A stretch of DNA of 64,000 bases from Photobacterium aquimaris (GCF_002954455.1 NZ_MSCC01000002.1:739356-803355); one strand, 5' to 3'; positions 54,470-63,403 are shown, numbered from the stretch's first letter. The notes: generated by a model from the sequence alone, not told the origin. Program-made: numbers and translations.

Positions 54470-54763
54470 ATGTTAGTGGAACAACGAAATTTTACGTTAT
54501 GTGGTAACAAACAAGGTAATGCTTGTATAAGAGTGATTCCAACAGGGAAGTTAGAGGTTATTATTGCTGACGATGATTCTTTATGTGAGGCAGAATTTTC
54601 ACAATTGTGGTTTAACAAGGCGGGAATGAAAACATTGTTAGTATGTCGTGAAGCAGAGCAAGTCTGTTGGCAATTAGATCTCACTAATAAGGATGCCAAA
54701 GAGCTTGAATCGTTAATTGAATCAGCACAAGAAGAGTTTGAAATTTTGATGCGTGCGTTGTAG
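54470..54763 (+). CDS. Small hypothetical protein, 97 aa
   Basis: Begins MLVEQRNFTLCGNKQGNACI and ends in an acidic helix (KELESLIESAQEEFEILMRAL). The first half looks like short beta strands with three cysteines (LCGNK, NACIR, SLCEAE), the second has VCREAEQVCWQLDL. There is no signal or membrane segment. ATG 54470 has AGGGAGAGA upstream; the frame is open from 54419 but without a site. Family not recognised. A strong terminator follows. Confidence 0.55.
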   Translation: MLVEQRNFTLCGNKQGNACIRVIPTGKLEVIIADDDSLCEAEFSQLWFNKAGMKTLLVCREAEQVCWQLDLTNKDAKELESLIESAQEEFEILMRAL

Positions 54764-54798
54764 GTTCTAGGACAATAATATGTTGATGTTATCGAATT

Positions 54799-54834
54799 AA
54801 GCCCTACAAATGTCGTACTTTGTAGGGCTTTTAT
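54799..54834 (+). terminator. Rho-independent terminator
   Basis: A perfect 12-bp stem, AAGCCCTACAAA with TTTGTAGGGCTT, around an 8-nt loop, then TTATTT. It lies between the small gene and the converging sensor kinase. Confidence 0.85.
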
Positions 54835-54854
54835 TTATGGTTATATTTCAGATG

Positions 54855-56192
54855 TTAGTTTCGTGGAATCGGAAGGTAAAGCATAGCTTTTAAGCCACCT
54901 AGCGTACTGCGAGTTAAGACTAAATCACCACGGTAACTATGTGCAAGTTCATTGACAATATTGAGCCCAAGTCCAGTACCTGGCGTATTTTCATCTAACC
55001 GAACCCCACGTTTTAGTACTTGCTTACATTTTTCAGTAGCGATACCGGGGCCATCATCTTCAATTATTAATGCAATATGACCATCAACAATAGGTTCTTG
55101 ATAAACGCGAATGAGGCTATTGGCCCATTTATAGCTATTTTCAATCAAGTTACCGATCATTTCGTCTAAATCACTTTTTTCTACCGCAATTACTACATCA
55201 CTATCAAGTTCATTCACCAGCACTACGCCGCGATGGGCATAGACTTTATCCATCGCCAATGAGATTGCATCAATACGGTGTGATAGCGCTGTTTTGGTCG
55301 CAAGAATATTCATCGCGCCAGCCATGCGAGCACGACCTAAATGATAGTCAATATGTTGCTGCAATTGTTGTAATGCCGGTGCGAGTTTAGCCTGTGTGGC
55401 TGGATCTAATAACGACACTTCATTATTAAGGATTGCAATCGGTGTTTTTAACGCATGGGATAAATTCCCTGAGTGGTTTCTCGCGCGCAATAACAACTCT
55501 TGATAATGAAATAACAGTGCGTTTAGGTCATCAATAACGGGCTGGATCTCAACCGGATAAAGGCCTGTTAGTTCGGTTGAATGACCTTCACGTACTTCAA
55601 TCAGATTTTTACGCAGTTTACGCAGTGGCCACAAAGACCAACTCACTTGTAATGTTGTTAACGCTAAAATACCAATCGCCATAATGGTCAGAATTACCCA
55701 CAATCCATGGGTTAATTGCTGCAGCGTTTTTAACAGTTTATCTTGATTAACCGCCACCGATAATTCGATAGGATAATCGCTATCGGGCAAGCTAAATTTA
55801 CGCTTAACAACAATAAGTGATTGATTATCTGGGCCTTCAAATCCTTTTTTGTCATTGCCTTTTATGGTGGTATCCCATAATGAGCGTGATCGTAAAACTT
55901 GTTTATTAAGTTTTAATGACCAATATAAGCCACTGTATGGGAAATTAAAGCGAGGGTTTGATAATCGGCCATCAACAAAAAGTTGACCGTGTTTATCAAT
56001 ATCTACCTGAGCAGTAATTTGATCCATGTAGAGGTATAGCTGTGATTTTTCTTGTTCAATTAAGTAGGTTTTAATAAAAGAGGGAACAAGGTAACCTGCA
56101 GATAGTGTAATCGCCAATAACCAAACTGCTGCAGCAATCAGCAGTCGGTTACGAATACTTGGTCGGCGATTTTTTATTGGGTTAGTTAGCAT
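54855..56192 (-). CDS. Sensor histidine kinase (PhoQ/CarS-like)
   Basis: Membrane sensor kinase of about 445 aa. TM1 is at about residues 15-37 (LLIAAAVWLLAITLSAGYLV), a periplasmic domain runs to about 165, TM2 is at about 168-190, then a HAMP-like linker. The dimerisation His is in SGNLSHALKTPIAILNNEV; the N box is IGNLIENSYKWA and the G boxes are IEDDGPGI and GTGLGLNIV. The HALKTP form and layout are those of PhoQ and of Vibrio CarS/VprB. ATG 56192 overlaps the regulator's end by 11 bp, so translation is coupled. Confidence 0.88.
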   Translation of the reverse strand: MLTNPIKNRRPSIRNRLLIAAAVWLLAITLSAGYLVPSFIKTYLIEQEKSQLYLYMDQITAQVDIDKHGQLFVDGRLSNPRFNFPYSGLYWSLKLNKQVLRSRSLWDTTIKGNDKKGFEGPDNQSLIVVKRKFSLPDSDYPIELSVAVNQDKLLKTLQQLTHGLWVILTIMAIGILALTTLQVSWSLWPLRKLRKNLIEVREGHSTELTGLYPVEIQPVIDDLNALLFHYQELLLRARNHSGNLSHALKTPIAILNNEVSLLDPATQAKLAPALQQLQQHIDYHLGRARMAGAMNILATKTALSHRIDAISLAMDKVYAHRGVVLVNELDSDVVIAVEKSDLDEMIGNLIENSYKWANSLIRVYQEPIVDGHIALIIEDDGPGIATEKCKQVLKRGVRLDENTPGTGLGLNIVNELAHSYRGDLVLTRSTLGGLKAMLYLPIPRN

Positions 56193-56841
56193 TGATACGA
56201 TATCCAAGACCACGTACAGTCTTGATTACATCATTTCCAATTTTGCGACGAATACGACCAATAAATACTTCAATAGTATTAGAATCGCGATCGAAATCTT
56301 GCTTATAAATGTGTTCAACTAATTCAGTTCGAGAGATAACTTTGTCGGTATTGTGCATTAAATATGACAATACTTTAAACTCAAGAGCCGTTAAATCAAC
56401 CACCTGATCTTGCCAAGTTACTTTTGACGTTCGAGTATCTAAACTCAATTCTCCAGCTTGAATGATTGGTGAAACATTGCCTGTTGCGCGGCGTAATTGA
56501 GCACGGACACGCGCAATTAATTCAACCATTTGAAAAGGTTTAGTGAGGTAATCATCGGCACCTGCGTTTAAACCATCAACACGCTGAGTCAGCTCATTAC
56601 GTGCGCTGAGGATCACGACTGGGCAATTAACGTTTTCTTCACGAATGCCTTTTAAAACAGTGATACCATCAAGCTTGGGTAGGCCTAAATCAAGCACTAT
56701 CGCATCCCAGGGTTCAGATGTCGCACGATAAAGTGCATCAATACCATCGGCAGAGTGCTCTGCAACCCAACCATTTTGCTCTAAACCGGTGACAATTTGC
56801 TCACCTAATGTAACATCATCTTCAACGACTAAAATTTTCAT
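56182..56841 (-). CDS. OmpR-family response regulator (PhoP/CarR-like)
   Basis: Transcription factor of 219 aa. The receiver (MKILVVEDDVTLGEQIVTGL) has phospho-acceptor Asp51 in AIVLDLGLPKLDG and the Lys of DYLTKPFQM. The winged-helix domain covers residues about 125-219 (LTALEFKVLSYLMHN, SNTIEVFIGRIRRKIG, IKTVRGLGYRI). It is in the PhoP/QseB/CarR subgroup. It lies between the PepSY gene (4-bp ATGA overlap) and the sensor gene (11-bp overlap), so all three are one transcription and translation unit. Confidence 0.9.
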   Translation of the reverse strand: MKILVVEDDVTLGEQIVTGLEQNGWVAEHSADGIDALYRATSEPWDAIVLDLGLPKLDGITVLKGIREENVNCPVVILSARNELTQRVDGLNAGADDYLTKPFQMVELIARVRAQLRRATGNVSPIIQAGELSLDTRTSKVTWQDQVVDLTALEFKVLSYLMHNTDKVISRTELVEHIYKQDFDRDSNTIEVFIGRIRRKIGNDVIKTVRGLGYRINAN

Positions 56842-57188
56842 TTTGGAACCTTAAGGACACTTTCAAGGTGGCGTCCTTTTATTTCTATCATTTTAAGAGT
56901 ACGGGCTTCATACTCGACTTTTATAATATTATTGTTAGCATCAATAAGCTTTAATTCGTAGATCCATTCATTATCATTTTTATCTAATTCGACACGAATA
57001 ATACGGGCTAATAGCTGCTGGTGGACTCGATGTTGCAATGCAGAAAAAGGTTGAATAAGTCCTTGGGCAACAGCATCCATGACATTATCATGATGTTCAT
57101 CAATATCCGTCGTCGGCGCGGCAACCACCTGAAAACTAAGGATGCTGATAAATCCAATAAGATATAAATATTTGTAATGTTTTTTCAT
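56838..57188 (-). CDS. Secreted PepSY-like protein, first gene of the two-component operon
   Basis: 116 aa with a signal peptide (YKYLYLIGFISILSFQVVAA). The mature part ends with a PepSY-like fold: WIYELKLIDANNNIIKVEYEARTLKMIEIKG. Such proteins are often found upstream of PhoP/CarR-type systems, and may bind peptides or modulate the sensor's periplasmic domain. The 4-bp overlap with the regulator gene supports a shared role, which is inference. Confidence 0.75.
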   Translation of the reverse strand: MKKHYKYLYLIGFISILSFQVVAAPTTDIDEHHDNVMDAVAQGLIQPFSALQHRVHQQLLARIIRVELDKNDNEWIYELKLIDANNNIIKVEYEARTLKMIEIKGRHLESVLKVPK

Positions 57189-57295
57189 ATTTATAACTGT
57201 AACTAACTAGCCATGAATGGAAAATGAATGGCCTTATTATAGATAGATTATTTGTTTTGTAAGCCTTTAAATTTTTTCAGCTTTTTAAAGTCACT

Positions 57296-57860
57296 TGTCG
57301 CTGAAAGCATAAAAGTGTCTTTTTAAGATGCCTAGACTAAGTTTAGTCGTTTTATTACACGTTAAGTTAGCAATACTAAAGTTGATTAATCCACTGCATA
57401 TACCCGAGTCTACACTCTGTCTCTTCCTACAACACATGCCCGCGTCCAAATTCCGTCATTCCCTACAGTGAATGCCCGCGAGAGCGATAGGGAATCTACC
57501 ATCCGCGCGTTGTAGAGCTATTTTCGCTGGCTTCTTTAATGCTCAAACATGGGCTAAATAGTTTACGGATAGTCCTTATAAAAATATGGTTGTTCCATGT
57601 TTCTCGCTTTGCCCAAACAGGGGGTATCCAAAGAGAATGTCTTGGGGTTAATACTCTAAGTCATTTCTGTCCAGCTTCGTGCTTGCGGCACGGCCGACTC
57701 ACTGTGATCACCAAGCGATTCTGTCGTACCTTAACTGAGCTAATGAACTATCCGCTAACTTTTAACATGAGAATAGAATTAGAATATCTTATGTTTTCAC
57801 GAGTTTATTAACTAATTGATTATAATGAGGTCGTTAGGGCTCGTTATGCTTTCAGCGACA
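57296..57860. mobile_element. Block bounded by perfect 17-bp inverted repeats (MITE-like candidate)
   Basis: TGTCGCTGAAAGCATAA at 57296-57312 is the exact reverse complement of 57844-57860, giving a 565-bp block. No transposase gene lies inside, and I see no clear target duplication. The interior is non-coding and includes a dispersed repeat (57488-57578) and a GC-rich stretch, CTTGCGGCACGGCCGACTC, at about 57682 that I recall from intergenic repeats in Vibrionaceae. It fits a decayed non-autonomous element or an inverted repeat kept by nested insertions. Confidence 0.45.
57488..57578 (+). repeat. Degenerate intergenic repeat, copy 2
   Basis: Related to 931-1040. The core 57528-57575 shares 36 of 48 positions with 990-1037 by hand count, and GGGAATC lies upstream in both. 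Just before it (57458-57495) is GTCATTCCC...GGGAATC, a dyad of the type common in Vibrionaceae intergenic repeats. Confidence 0.5.
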
Positions 57861-57960
57861 GTTACAATATAATGTTCGTCATTAGCGTTTTATAATAACT
57901 AATGCGATAATCACCGCATAAGTTAAACCTTCATAGTATAGCGATAATAGGTTGATTAGC

Positions 57961-58242
57961 ATGGCTTCAACAGCAGCAGCACTTCATATTTTAGTAAAAC
58001 ATAAAGAACAAGCAGACGATATTCTTGCGCAGCTTAAAAAAGGTGCTAAATTTCAGACGCTTGCTAAAAAGTATTCAACTTGCCCATCAGGTAAAAGAGG
58101 TGGTGATTTAGGTGAATTTAAAAAAGGCGCGATGGTGCCAGCGTTTGATAAAGCGGTATTTAGCGGTAAAGTGCTAGAGCCAATCGGTCCAGTTAAGACT
58201 AAATTCGGTTACCATATTATCAAAGTGTTATACCGCACCTAA
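57961..58242 (+). CDS. ppiC: Peptidyl-prolyl cis-trans isomerase C (parvulin)
   Basis: Single-domain parvulin that speeds proline isomerisation, 93 aa like E. coli PpiC, and nearly identical in pattern: [69 protein letters not shown]. Active-site His9 and Cys42, and His88 of the GYH motif, are present. There is no signal peptide, so cytosolic. ATG 57961 fits the family start. A hairpin terminator follows. Confidence 0.94.
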   Translation: MASTAAALHILVKHKEQADDILAQLKKGAKFQTLAKKYSTCPSGKRGGDLGEFKKGAMVPAFDKAVFSGKVLEPIGPVKTKFGYHIIKVLYRT

Positions 58243-58268
58243 TCGATAAGATTGTGATAATGTTTAAC

Positions 58269-58295
58269 AAGGCGCTGATGATTCGGCGCTTTTTT
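58269..58295 (+). terminator. Rho-independent terminator of ppiC
   Basis: AAGGCGC pairs with GCGCTTT (one G-U) and a run of T follows. Confidence 0.75.
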
Positions 58296-58382
58296 GTAGC
58301 TGCGGTTAGTAGAGTATGGTTAGGTTAAATTAACGCATTTAGTCAACCAGTTTTATGGTGATGTTTTGGTAGGGTTATTAAA

Positions 58383-58853
58383 ATGAACAAAGATCGACTT
58401 ATTCGTGGAGCAGTCTTTTACACTCTCGCGGCAATTGTTTTTTTCAGTGCCTTAGAAGCGGCAAAATTTGTTTTTTTATTAGGCTCAAGTAAAGCGTTGT
58501 ATCCGATTTCTATTTTTATGTTTTCGCTTGGATATAGCACCTTATTATTGTTTGTATCGTATTCTTTAGGGCAAAAACTGTTGTATGAAGGTAGCCGTAG
58601 CAATAAGCTATTTACCATTAAAAGACAATCAATGATGACATTGTGCATGCTGAGCTTATTTTCAGGTTTAAGTGTGATTAACATGATTGTTTTATCAGAG
58701 TTTGCTTCAGGTTCGCTGATTTCATCAACCTTGACTGACCTTAGTACGCTATCTTTGCAGTACGGAGTGACAACGTTTATCGGCACATTGATAATTTTAT
58801 TTGTGGTGATGTGGGTAAATAACCTTATTGTCGATAAAGTAAAAACCGCGTAA
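58383..58853 (+). CDS. Four-TM hypothetical membrane protein
   Basis: 156 aa with four hydrophobic segments at about residues 9-33, 40-63, 82-106 and 128-148. The loops are short and the C-terminus is basic (NNLIVDKVKTA), so both termini are probably cytosolic. No family is recognised. ATG 58383 is preceded by GGTAGGG about 10 nt upstream. No partner genes are adjacent. Confidence 0.6.
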   Translation: MNKDRLIRGAVFYTLAAIVFFSALEAAKFVFLLGSSKALYPISIFMFSLGYSTLLLFVSYSLGQKLLYEGSRSNKLFTIKRQSMMTLCMLSLFSGLSVINMIVLSEFASGSLISSTLTDLSTLSLQYGVTTFIGTLIILFVVMWVNNLIVDKVKTA

Positions 58854-58976
58854 AGCTCGCGCTTGATACGAGTCAAATTGGTTGTGGCAGCGTGTCGCAA
58901 CCAATATTAATATTCCATTGAGCGATATAAGGGTATGCTTAACCTTAATTATTGAAATTTATGTTTAAGGAAAGGT

Positions 58977-59324
58977 ATGCGTTACGCATTAATGATGGTT
59001 GGTGTAGTTGCACTTTTATCGGGGTGTAGTACTGCATCTTTAACCTCTACACCTTCTACAACACCAGCGCAAAAACCAACGTCAATCCAAACCACCAAGC
59101 CACTAACTCTCACTGAGCAATTTATTCAGCATGGTTATAATGATGGTTGTAAAGATGCTGTGAATAATCAATGGCAGCCGTCAAAAATGATCCTTGATGA
59201 CATGAGAGGCGTTGAGAAAATGCGGTATGTTGAAGGTTGGAAGCAAGGCTATAAGCGTTGTGTTGTTGGCTTAGGGCCAGTAAAAATCAACGATACAATG
59301 CCAATTTCACATCAACAAAAGTAA
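58977..59324 (+). CDS. Small lipoprotein
   Basis: 115 aa. The signal MRYALMMVGVVALLSGC has the lipobox LSGC, then a Ser/Thr/Pro linker, then a compact domain (EQFIQHGYNDGCKDAVNNQW ... YVEGWKQGYKRCVVG) with a repeated GY-x-D/K-GC/RC pattern. Two cysteines may pair. Lipoproteins with such GYxDGC motifs are common in Vibrio but not characterised as far as I know. AAGGAAAGG precedes the ATG. A strong hairpin follows. Confidence 0.65.
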   Translation: MRYALMMVGVVALLSGCSTASLTSTPSTTPAQKPTSIQTTKPLTLTEQFIQHGYNDGCKDAVNNQWQPSKMILDDMRGVEKMRYVEGWKQGYKRCVVGLGPVKINDTMPISHQQK

Positions 59325-59348
59325 CCTAAGTGGCAATGGTTTTGTTGT

Positions 59349-59381
59349 TAAGACATAGCGTCTCGTAAACGCTATGTCTTA
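59349..59381. terminator. Strong hairpin between converging genes
   Basis: A perfect 12-bp stem, TAAGACATAGCG with CGCTATGTCTTA, around a 9-nt loop. It has no T tract on either strand but lies between converging genes, so it may end transcription or block RNA decay. Confidence 0.6.
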
Positions 59382-59393
59382 GGATATTATGTA

Positions 59394-60530
59394 TTATTGA
59401 TGAGTTTGGGTCCGTTGCTTTACAGGTTTTGGAATATAACGGCCTAATTCATCAATTTTACGGTTTTTAGAGAAGAATATTTCAAGCTCAAGCATAATGC
59501 CAAGATTTGCGTGATAATTGTAATCTCGTGGAAATTCAAGTTGTGGTCGAGCTGCAAGATAAAGCCAGTTTTTATATACTCGACGTTTCCATTCTGCGGA
59601 AATCCAATAGTTAGTCACTTCTTTTATTTCATCGGTATCTGCACTTATTCCTATTGAATATTCAAATAAATCTTTATCAGCTACACGTTGATAAATATTG
59701 AATTGTTGTACTAGTTCCCATTTATTATCTTGTTGTAAATATTGCGCACTGGTTGTGGCTCTAAAAATGTTTTTTTGATTAGGCGTTAGAGCATAAAAGC
59801 CACTCATTTGAGTAAGTGTTCCAAGCCCTTTTGAATGATAATAGAAGACTTCTTGGTCAAATTGGGTGGTCCAATTTTGACTAATGCTATCAACACGAGA
59901 AAGGCGAGCTTTGGTAAAAGGATCAAGCGGGAGTTTTATTTTGATACCAATATCAAAATCAGATGTCCAGTTGCCAAACTGTGCATCTTGTAACCTAAAT
60001 CCGCCAATTGTATCGCCTGTTTGAGTTTTACTACCAGATGCAATACCACGCTGTTTACTTTCAAGACTATCGTAATCACTTGGTTCTGAGTCGAGGATCA
60101 ATTTCCAATCACGTTTAACATGCGGTAAATCGAGCTTAAAGTAGACCTTGAAGTCATTTTCTAGTTTTCCTCGATGTGAGTAAACTGATCGATGACGAAT
60201 ACGTAGGTAGCTGCGGTTGGTTAGTTTAGCTCGATCATCTTCTTTGGTTAGACTGTGATCGATATACTTTCCAATATCATGTACTGAGTCACAAATGGAT
60301 TGTTGAGAATGATCTACCCATTGCTGTATTGTTTGTGAGCCACTGTAAGTGTTGTTATTGGCAGTTGGTAGGGTATGCGATAATGTATGTGTTACGCCGT
60401 CACTTTTCTTGGGGTGTTTAGGCGTACCTGCATCTTGCTGAGTAATCGTTGCAGCATCAATCGTCGCCGTATAGCAAAAGCATAATGGCAAAAAAAGGAA
60501 AGAGAGAATAATGTTATTAAAAGTATTCAA
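59394..60530 (-). CDS. Secreted, probably outer-membrane beta-barrel-like protein
   Basis: 378 aa with a signal peptide (IILSFLFLPLCFCYTATIDA). The mature protein alternates polar and hydrophobic residues in many strands, with frequent Trp, Tyr and Phe (DWKLILDSEPSDYDSL, FGNWTSDFDIGIKIKL, NIFRATTSAQYLQQ, LYLAARPQLEFPRDY). This suggests an outer-membrane barrel of about 10-12 strands. The end, YNYHANLGIMLELEIFFS, resembles barrel ends. No family name can be given. It is transcribed from the AT-rich gap at 60531-60785. Confidence 0.55.
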   Translation of the reverse strand: MNTFNNIILSFLFLPLCFCYTATIDAATITQQDAGTPKHPKKSDGVTHTLSHTLPTANNNTYSGSQTIQQWVDHSQQSICDSVHDIGKYIDHSLTKEDDRAKLTNRSYLRIRHRSVYSHRGKLENDFKVYFKLDLPHVKRDWKLILDSEPSDYDSLESKQRGIASGSKTQTGDTIGGFRLQDAQFGNWTSDFDIGIKIKLPLDPFTKARLSRVDSISQNWTTQFDQEVFYYHSKGLGTLTQMSGFYALTPNQKNIFRATTSAQYLQQDNKWELVQQFNIYQRVADKDLFEYSIGISADTDEIKEVTNYWISAEWKRRVYKNWLYLAARPQLEFPRDYNYHANLGIMLELEIFFSKNRKIDELGRYIPKPVKQRTQTHQ

Positions 60531-60785
60531 TGTAGTCTTATATCCTTACTTTTGTCGCTGAATTTTAATTTTTATATCATGTATGGCAACTATACTAATT
60601 AAGAAGTTAACGATTATTAGCTACAGTGTAGATGAAGATTGTTATATTTATTGTGTTAATTGATAAGAATAATATTTTATATTTGTAGTTTGTTTTTGAG
60701 ATGTTAATACAATAAATAATACAGAACAATCGCTTTTTAAACATCATTTTTGACTATCATTATTGTGAATTTGTTGGAGGGTGAT

Positions 60786-61067
60786 ATGGATAATTCAGAA
60801 TTTAAAAAAATCAAACAAGAAATGTCAGGAAAAGTGAATGCTATCTTTGATGATTTTGAAGAGTCAAATAATCGTTTACCTACGATGGAAGAGTTTCGCG
60901 TTATTATTGCTGATACTGCAGATAATTATTTAGGCCCGATGGAGCAAAATACTATTGATGGTATTAATACTAATTTAGAGCGTCAACGAATACGTGAAAA
61001 ATCGTTATGGGATGCGGTAACTGAACTTGAGGCAGAGGTTCGTCTTCGCCATGATAGTGATTGTTAA
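60786..61067 (+). CDS. Small helical hypothetical protein
   Basis: 93 aa, acidic and mainly helical: DNSEFKKIKQEMSGKVNAIF and RQRIREKSLWDAVTELEAEV. There is no signal or membrane segment. ATG 60786 is preceded by GGAGGGTG, a strong site, so translation is likely efficient. Function unknown. The next gene is 164 bp downstream and has its own leader. Confidence 0.6.
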   Translation: MDNSEFKKIKQEMSGKVNAIFDDFEESNNRLPTMEEFRVIIADTADNYLGPMEQNTIDGINTNLERQRIREKSLWDAVTELEAEVRLRHDSDC

Positions 61068-61231
61068 TATGTATCATGACAGATTTATAGAAGCGATATG
61101 TTAGTAATCAATGTCATTGTTATAAAACTGAAAACTCTGTTTTCAACACTTTTTATTAACAATCAGTAAGCGAGAGGCTATAAAGAGCATATTATTGCTA
61201 AATAAATGGATTCTTATCGAGAGGTTTATGG

Positions 61232-62431
61232 ATGACTGGAACAGTAAATATATTTGAAATTCGTTGTGGTAGTGGGCATGCAATAGGTGTATTGGAGTTA
61301 GATAATACATCATCACTCAATGCATTAACCTTGACGATGCTAAAAACGATTCAGCAGCAGCTATTACATTGGCAACATGATGAAAATATAGTGAGTGTCA
61401 TTATTCAAGCTGTTGGTGAAAAGGCGTTTTGTTCTGGTGCTGATATTCGCGCGCTTTATTATGCATTAGAAAATGATCCTGCAGTAACAGCTATTAATCA
61501 GAGTGTTGCTGCGACAATGGATGGTTATATTCATCAAACTAATAATGAACAAAGTTATTTAGCTAAGCCATTTTTAATTGATTATTTTACACTTGAATAT
61601 AGCTGTGATTATTTAATTCATAATTACCCTAAGCCTATTATTGCTTGGGGGAGTGGCTTAATTATGGGGGGAGGGTTAGGATTATTTATCGGAGCAAGTC
61701 ATCGAGTTGTGACGCCTTCTGCTTCCCTAGCTATGCCCGAAATAAAAATTGGTCTTTATCCGGATGTTGGTGCGACATGGTTTTTAAATCAGTTGCCCGC
61801 TGGAATCGGTTTATTTCTTGGTTTAACAGCTGCCGATGTTAATGCCAGTGATGCGTTAGATCTTGCAATGGCAGATCATCTAATTGTTGATAATGATCGT
61901 GAACGTTTAATTAAACAGTTAAAACATTATCCTTGGCAGAATATTGCAGAAGAGCGTATTGGCACTGTTATTACTGAAATTCTGACAGCTATAGCAACTG
62001 ATTCAGAAAAACAACGTCCGCCAAGTCAAATGATCCCGTATTTCCCTCAAATTCAAGCGGCGTGTGTTGCGCCAACACTTGATATTGTTTATGGACAAAT
62101 TGAGGCTATTTCTGGCATGGGATCTTGGCTTGAAAATGCTAAACAAACATTGATTGAAGGCAGTCCATTATCTGCCCATATTTGTTTCCACCAAATGCAG
62201 CACTATCAACAAGTCAGTTTGGCTGACTGCTTTTTAATGGAGTTATCGCTGTCTGTTCGCTGTGGTTTGTTGGGAGAATTTAAAGAGGGTGTTAGAGCAC
62301 GACTCATAGAGAAAGATAATCAGCCTAAGTGGTTATATAAAACGCTTTCGAATGTAGATACACGTCTTGTCGATTGTTTATTTACACCTTTATGGCACCA
62401 GCAACAAAATCCATTAGCTGATTTAGTCTAA
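61232..62431 (+). CDS. Enoyl-CoA hydratase/isomerase family (3-hydroxyisobutyryl-CoA hydrolase-like)
   Basis: Crotonase-fold enzyme of 399 aa with the extra C-terminal part of the ECH_2/HIBCH group. The first oxyanion segment is KAFCSGADIRALYYAL, the second IIAWGSGLIMGGGLGLFIGA, followed by AMPEIKIGLYPDVGATWFLN with the catalytic Glu and Asp expected for HIBCH-type hydrolases. In valine breakdown this enzyme frees 3-hydroxyisobutyrate, but other acyl-CoAs are possible. An SDR dehydrogenase gene follows on the same strand about 105 bp later, which could act in the same path. Confidence 0.82.
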   Translation: MTGTVNIFEIRCGSGHAIGVLELDNTSSLNALTLTMLKTIQQQLLHWQHDENIVSVIIQAVGEKAFCSGADIRALYYALENDPAVTAINQSVAATMDGYIHQTNNEQSYLAKPFLIDYFTLEYSCDYLIHNYPKPIIAWGSGLIMGGGLGLFIGASHRVVTPSASLAMPEIKIGLYPDVGATWFLNQLPAGIGLFLGLTAADVNASDALDLAMADHLIVDNDRERLIKQLKHYPWQNIAEERIGTVITEILTAIATDSEKQRPPSQMIPYFPQIQAACVAPTLDIVYGQIEAISGMGSWLENAKQTLIEGSPLSAHICFHQMQHYQQVSLADCFLMELSLSVRCGLLGEFKEGVRARLIEKDNQPKWLYKTLSNVDTRLVDCLFTPLWHQQQNPLADLV

Positions 62432-62536
62432 TTACAATCAGAATTAAACGGTGTTGTGTTTTCTCTGTTTTTGTCGTTATTAATGTTAATCAGTGTCTTT
62501 AGAATATTTTATAAACAGGTTTAGGAGCAAATTAAC

Positions 62537-63295
62537 GTGAACATTGAGAATAGTGTTGTTGTCATTACAGGAGCCGGTCAAGGGCTAGGCCAAATGATGG
62601 CTGTAACGCTTGCGCAGATGGGAGCACAACTTGCTTTAATTGATGTGAATACGGCAGGGTTACGGAAAACACAAGATCAATGCCATATGCTAAATAGCAT
62701 GGCACGTATTTATGAGGCTGATGTCACTAATGAAGCAGAAATTGAACAAGCTTTTTTGAATATTATTGAGGATTTTGAGCATATTGATACGCTAATTAAT
62801 AATGCAGGGATCCTTGATGATGGTTTGCTAGTGCAAAAAAGCCAACCAGGCATCAGTAAAATGTCTTTAGAGCAGTTTCAAACAGTTATGGATGTTAATG
62901 TAACAGGTACATTCTTATGCGGTAGAGAAGCAGCTAAGTGGATGATTGAGAATGAAACCAAAGGCGTTATTATTAATATTTCAAGTACTGCTCGTGCCGG
63001 AAATATCGGTCAAACAAACTATGCAGCATCTAAAGCTGCTGTAACTACTATGGCGGTTGGCTGGGCAAGAGAATTAGGCCAATACGGTATTCGTGTAGCC
63101 GCTATTGCACCTGGTCTTATTGATACGCCAATGGCAATGCAAATTAATGATGACAAGCTTGAGAAAATGTTATCTATGGTGCCATTAGCACGTTTGGGCG
63201 AGCCAACCGAAATTGCCCATTCGGTGAGATATATTATTGAAAATGATTATTTCACCGGCAGGGTACTTGAAATTGATGGTGGGTTACGGTTGTAA
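62537..63295 (+). CDS. Short-chain dehydrogenase/reductase (FabG-like)
   Basis: NAD(P)-dependent oxidoreductase, 252 aa. The cofactor motif TGAGQGLG is near residues 11-18, NNAG is in DTLINNAGIL, the catalytic Ser is in INISSTARAGN, and Tyr/Lys are in YAASKAAVTTMA. The end RVLEIDGGLRL is typical. Asp at the end of beta2 (ALIDVNTAG) favours NAD over NADP. The start is GTG 62537 with AGGAG 9 nt upstream. It may oxidise a hydroxyacyl product of the preceding enzyme, which is inference. Confidence 0.87.
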   Translation: MNIENSVVVITGAGQGLGQMMAVTLAQMGAQLALIDVNTAGLRKTQDQCHMLNSMARIYEADVTNEAEIEQAFLNIIEDFEHIDTLINNAGILDDGLLVQKSQPGISKMSLEQFQTVMDVNVTGTFLCGREAAKWMIENETKGVIINISSTARAGNIGQTNYAASKAAVTTMAVGWARELGQYGIRVAAIAPGLIDTPMAMQINDDKLEKMLSMVPLARLGEPTEIAHSVRYIIENDYFTGRVLEIDGGLRL

Positions 63296-63403
63296 TCAAG
63301 CGTGGTTATATAATGCAATTAATGCTAAAACGCCACCAACGGCAAACATGAGCATTGATAAGCCAAACGCGAATTTTGCCATATACGGCATTAATTTTTC
63401 CAT
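63296..63403 (-). CDS. Tiny single-pass membrane protein, 35 aa
   Basis: MEKLMPYMAKFAFGLSMLMF followed by AVGGVLALIALYNHA. The basic start and one long hydrophobic helix are typical of small inner-membrane proteins. TTGGA lies about 8 nt upstream. Its stop codon abuts the stop of the SDR gene, so the genes converge with no overlap. The opposite-strand ORF here (63237-63419) overlaps the SDR gene and has no site. Confidence 0.55.
   Translation of the reverse strand: MEKLMPYMAKFAFGLSMLMFAVGGVLALIALYNHA

Larger units (their letters stand above)
57189..57960. other. Gene-free gap between the two-component operon and ppiC
   Basis: 772 bp. It carries the operon promoter at its left end, the ppiC promoter at its right, and a 565-bp block with inverted-repeat ends. 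A possible ORF at 57539-57811 has no ribosome-binding site, is Cys/Arg-rich and lies in repeat sequence, so it is discarded. Confidence 0.6.

Noticed and set aside
57539..57811. 90-codon ORF inside the inverted-repeat block
   Set aside because: No ribosome-binding site, Cys/Arg-rich composition and position in repeat DNA.
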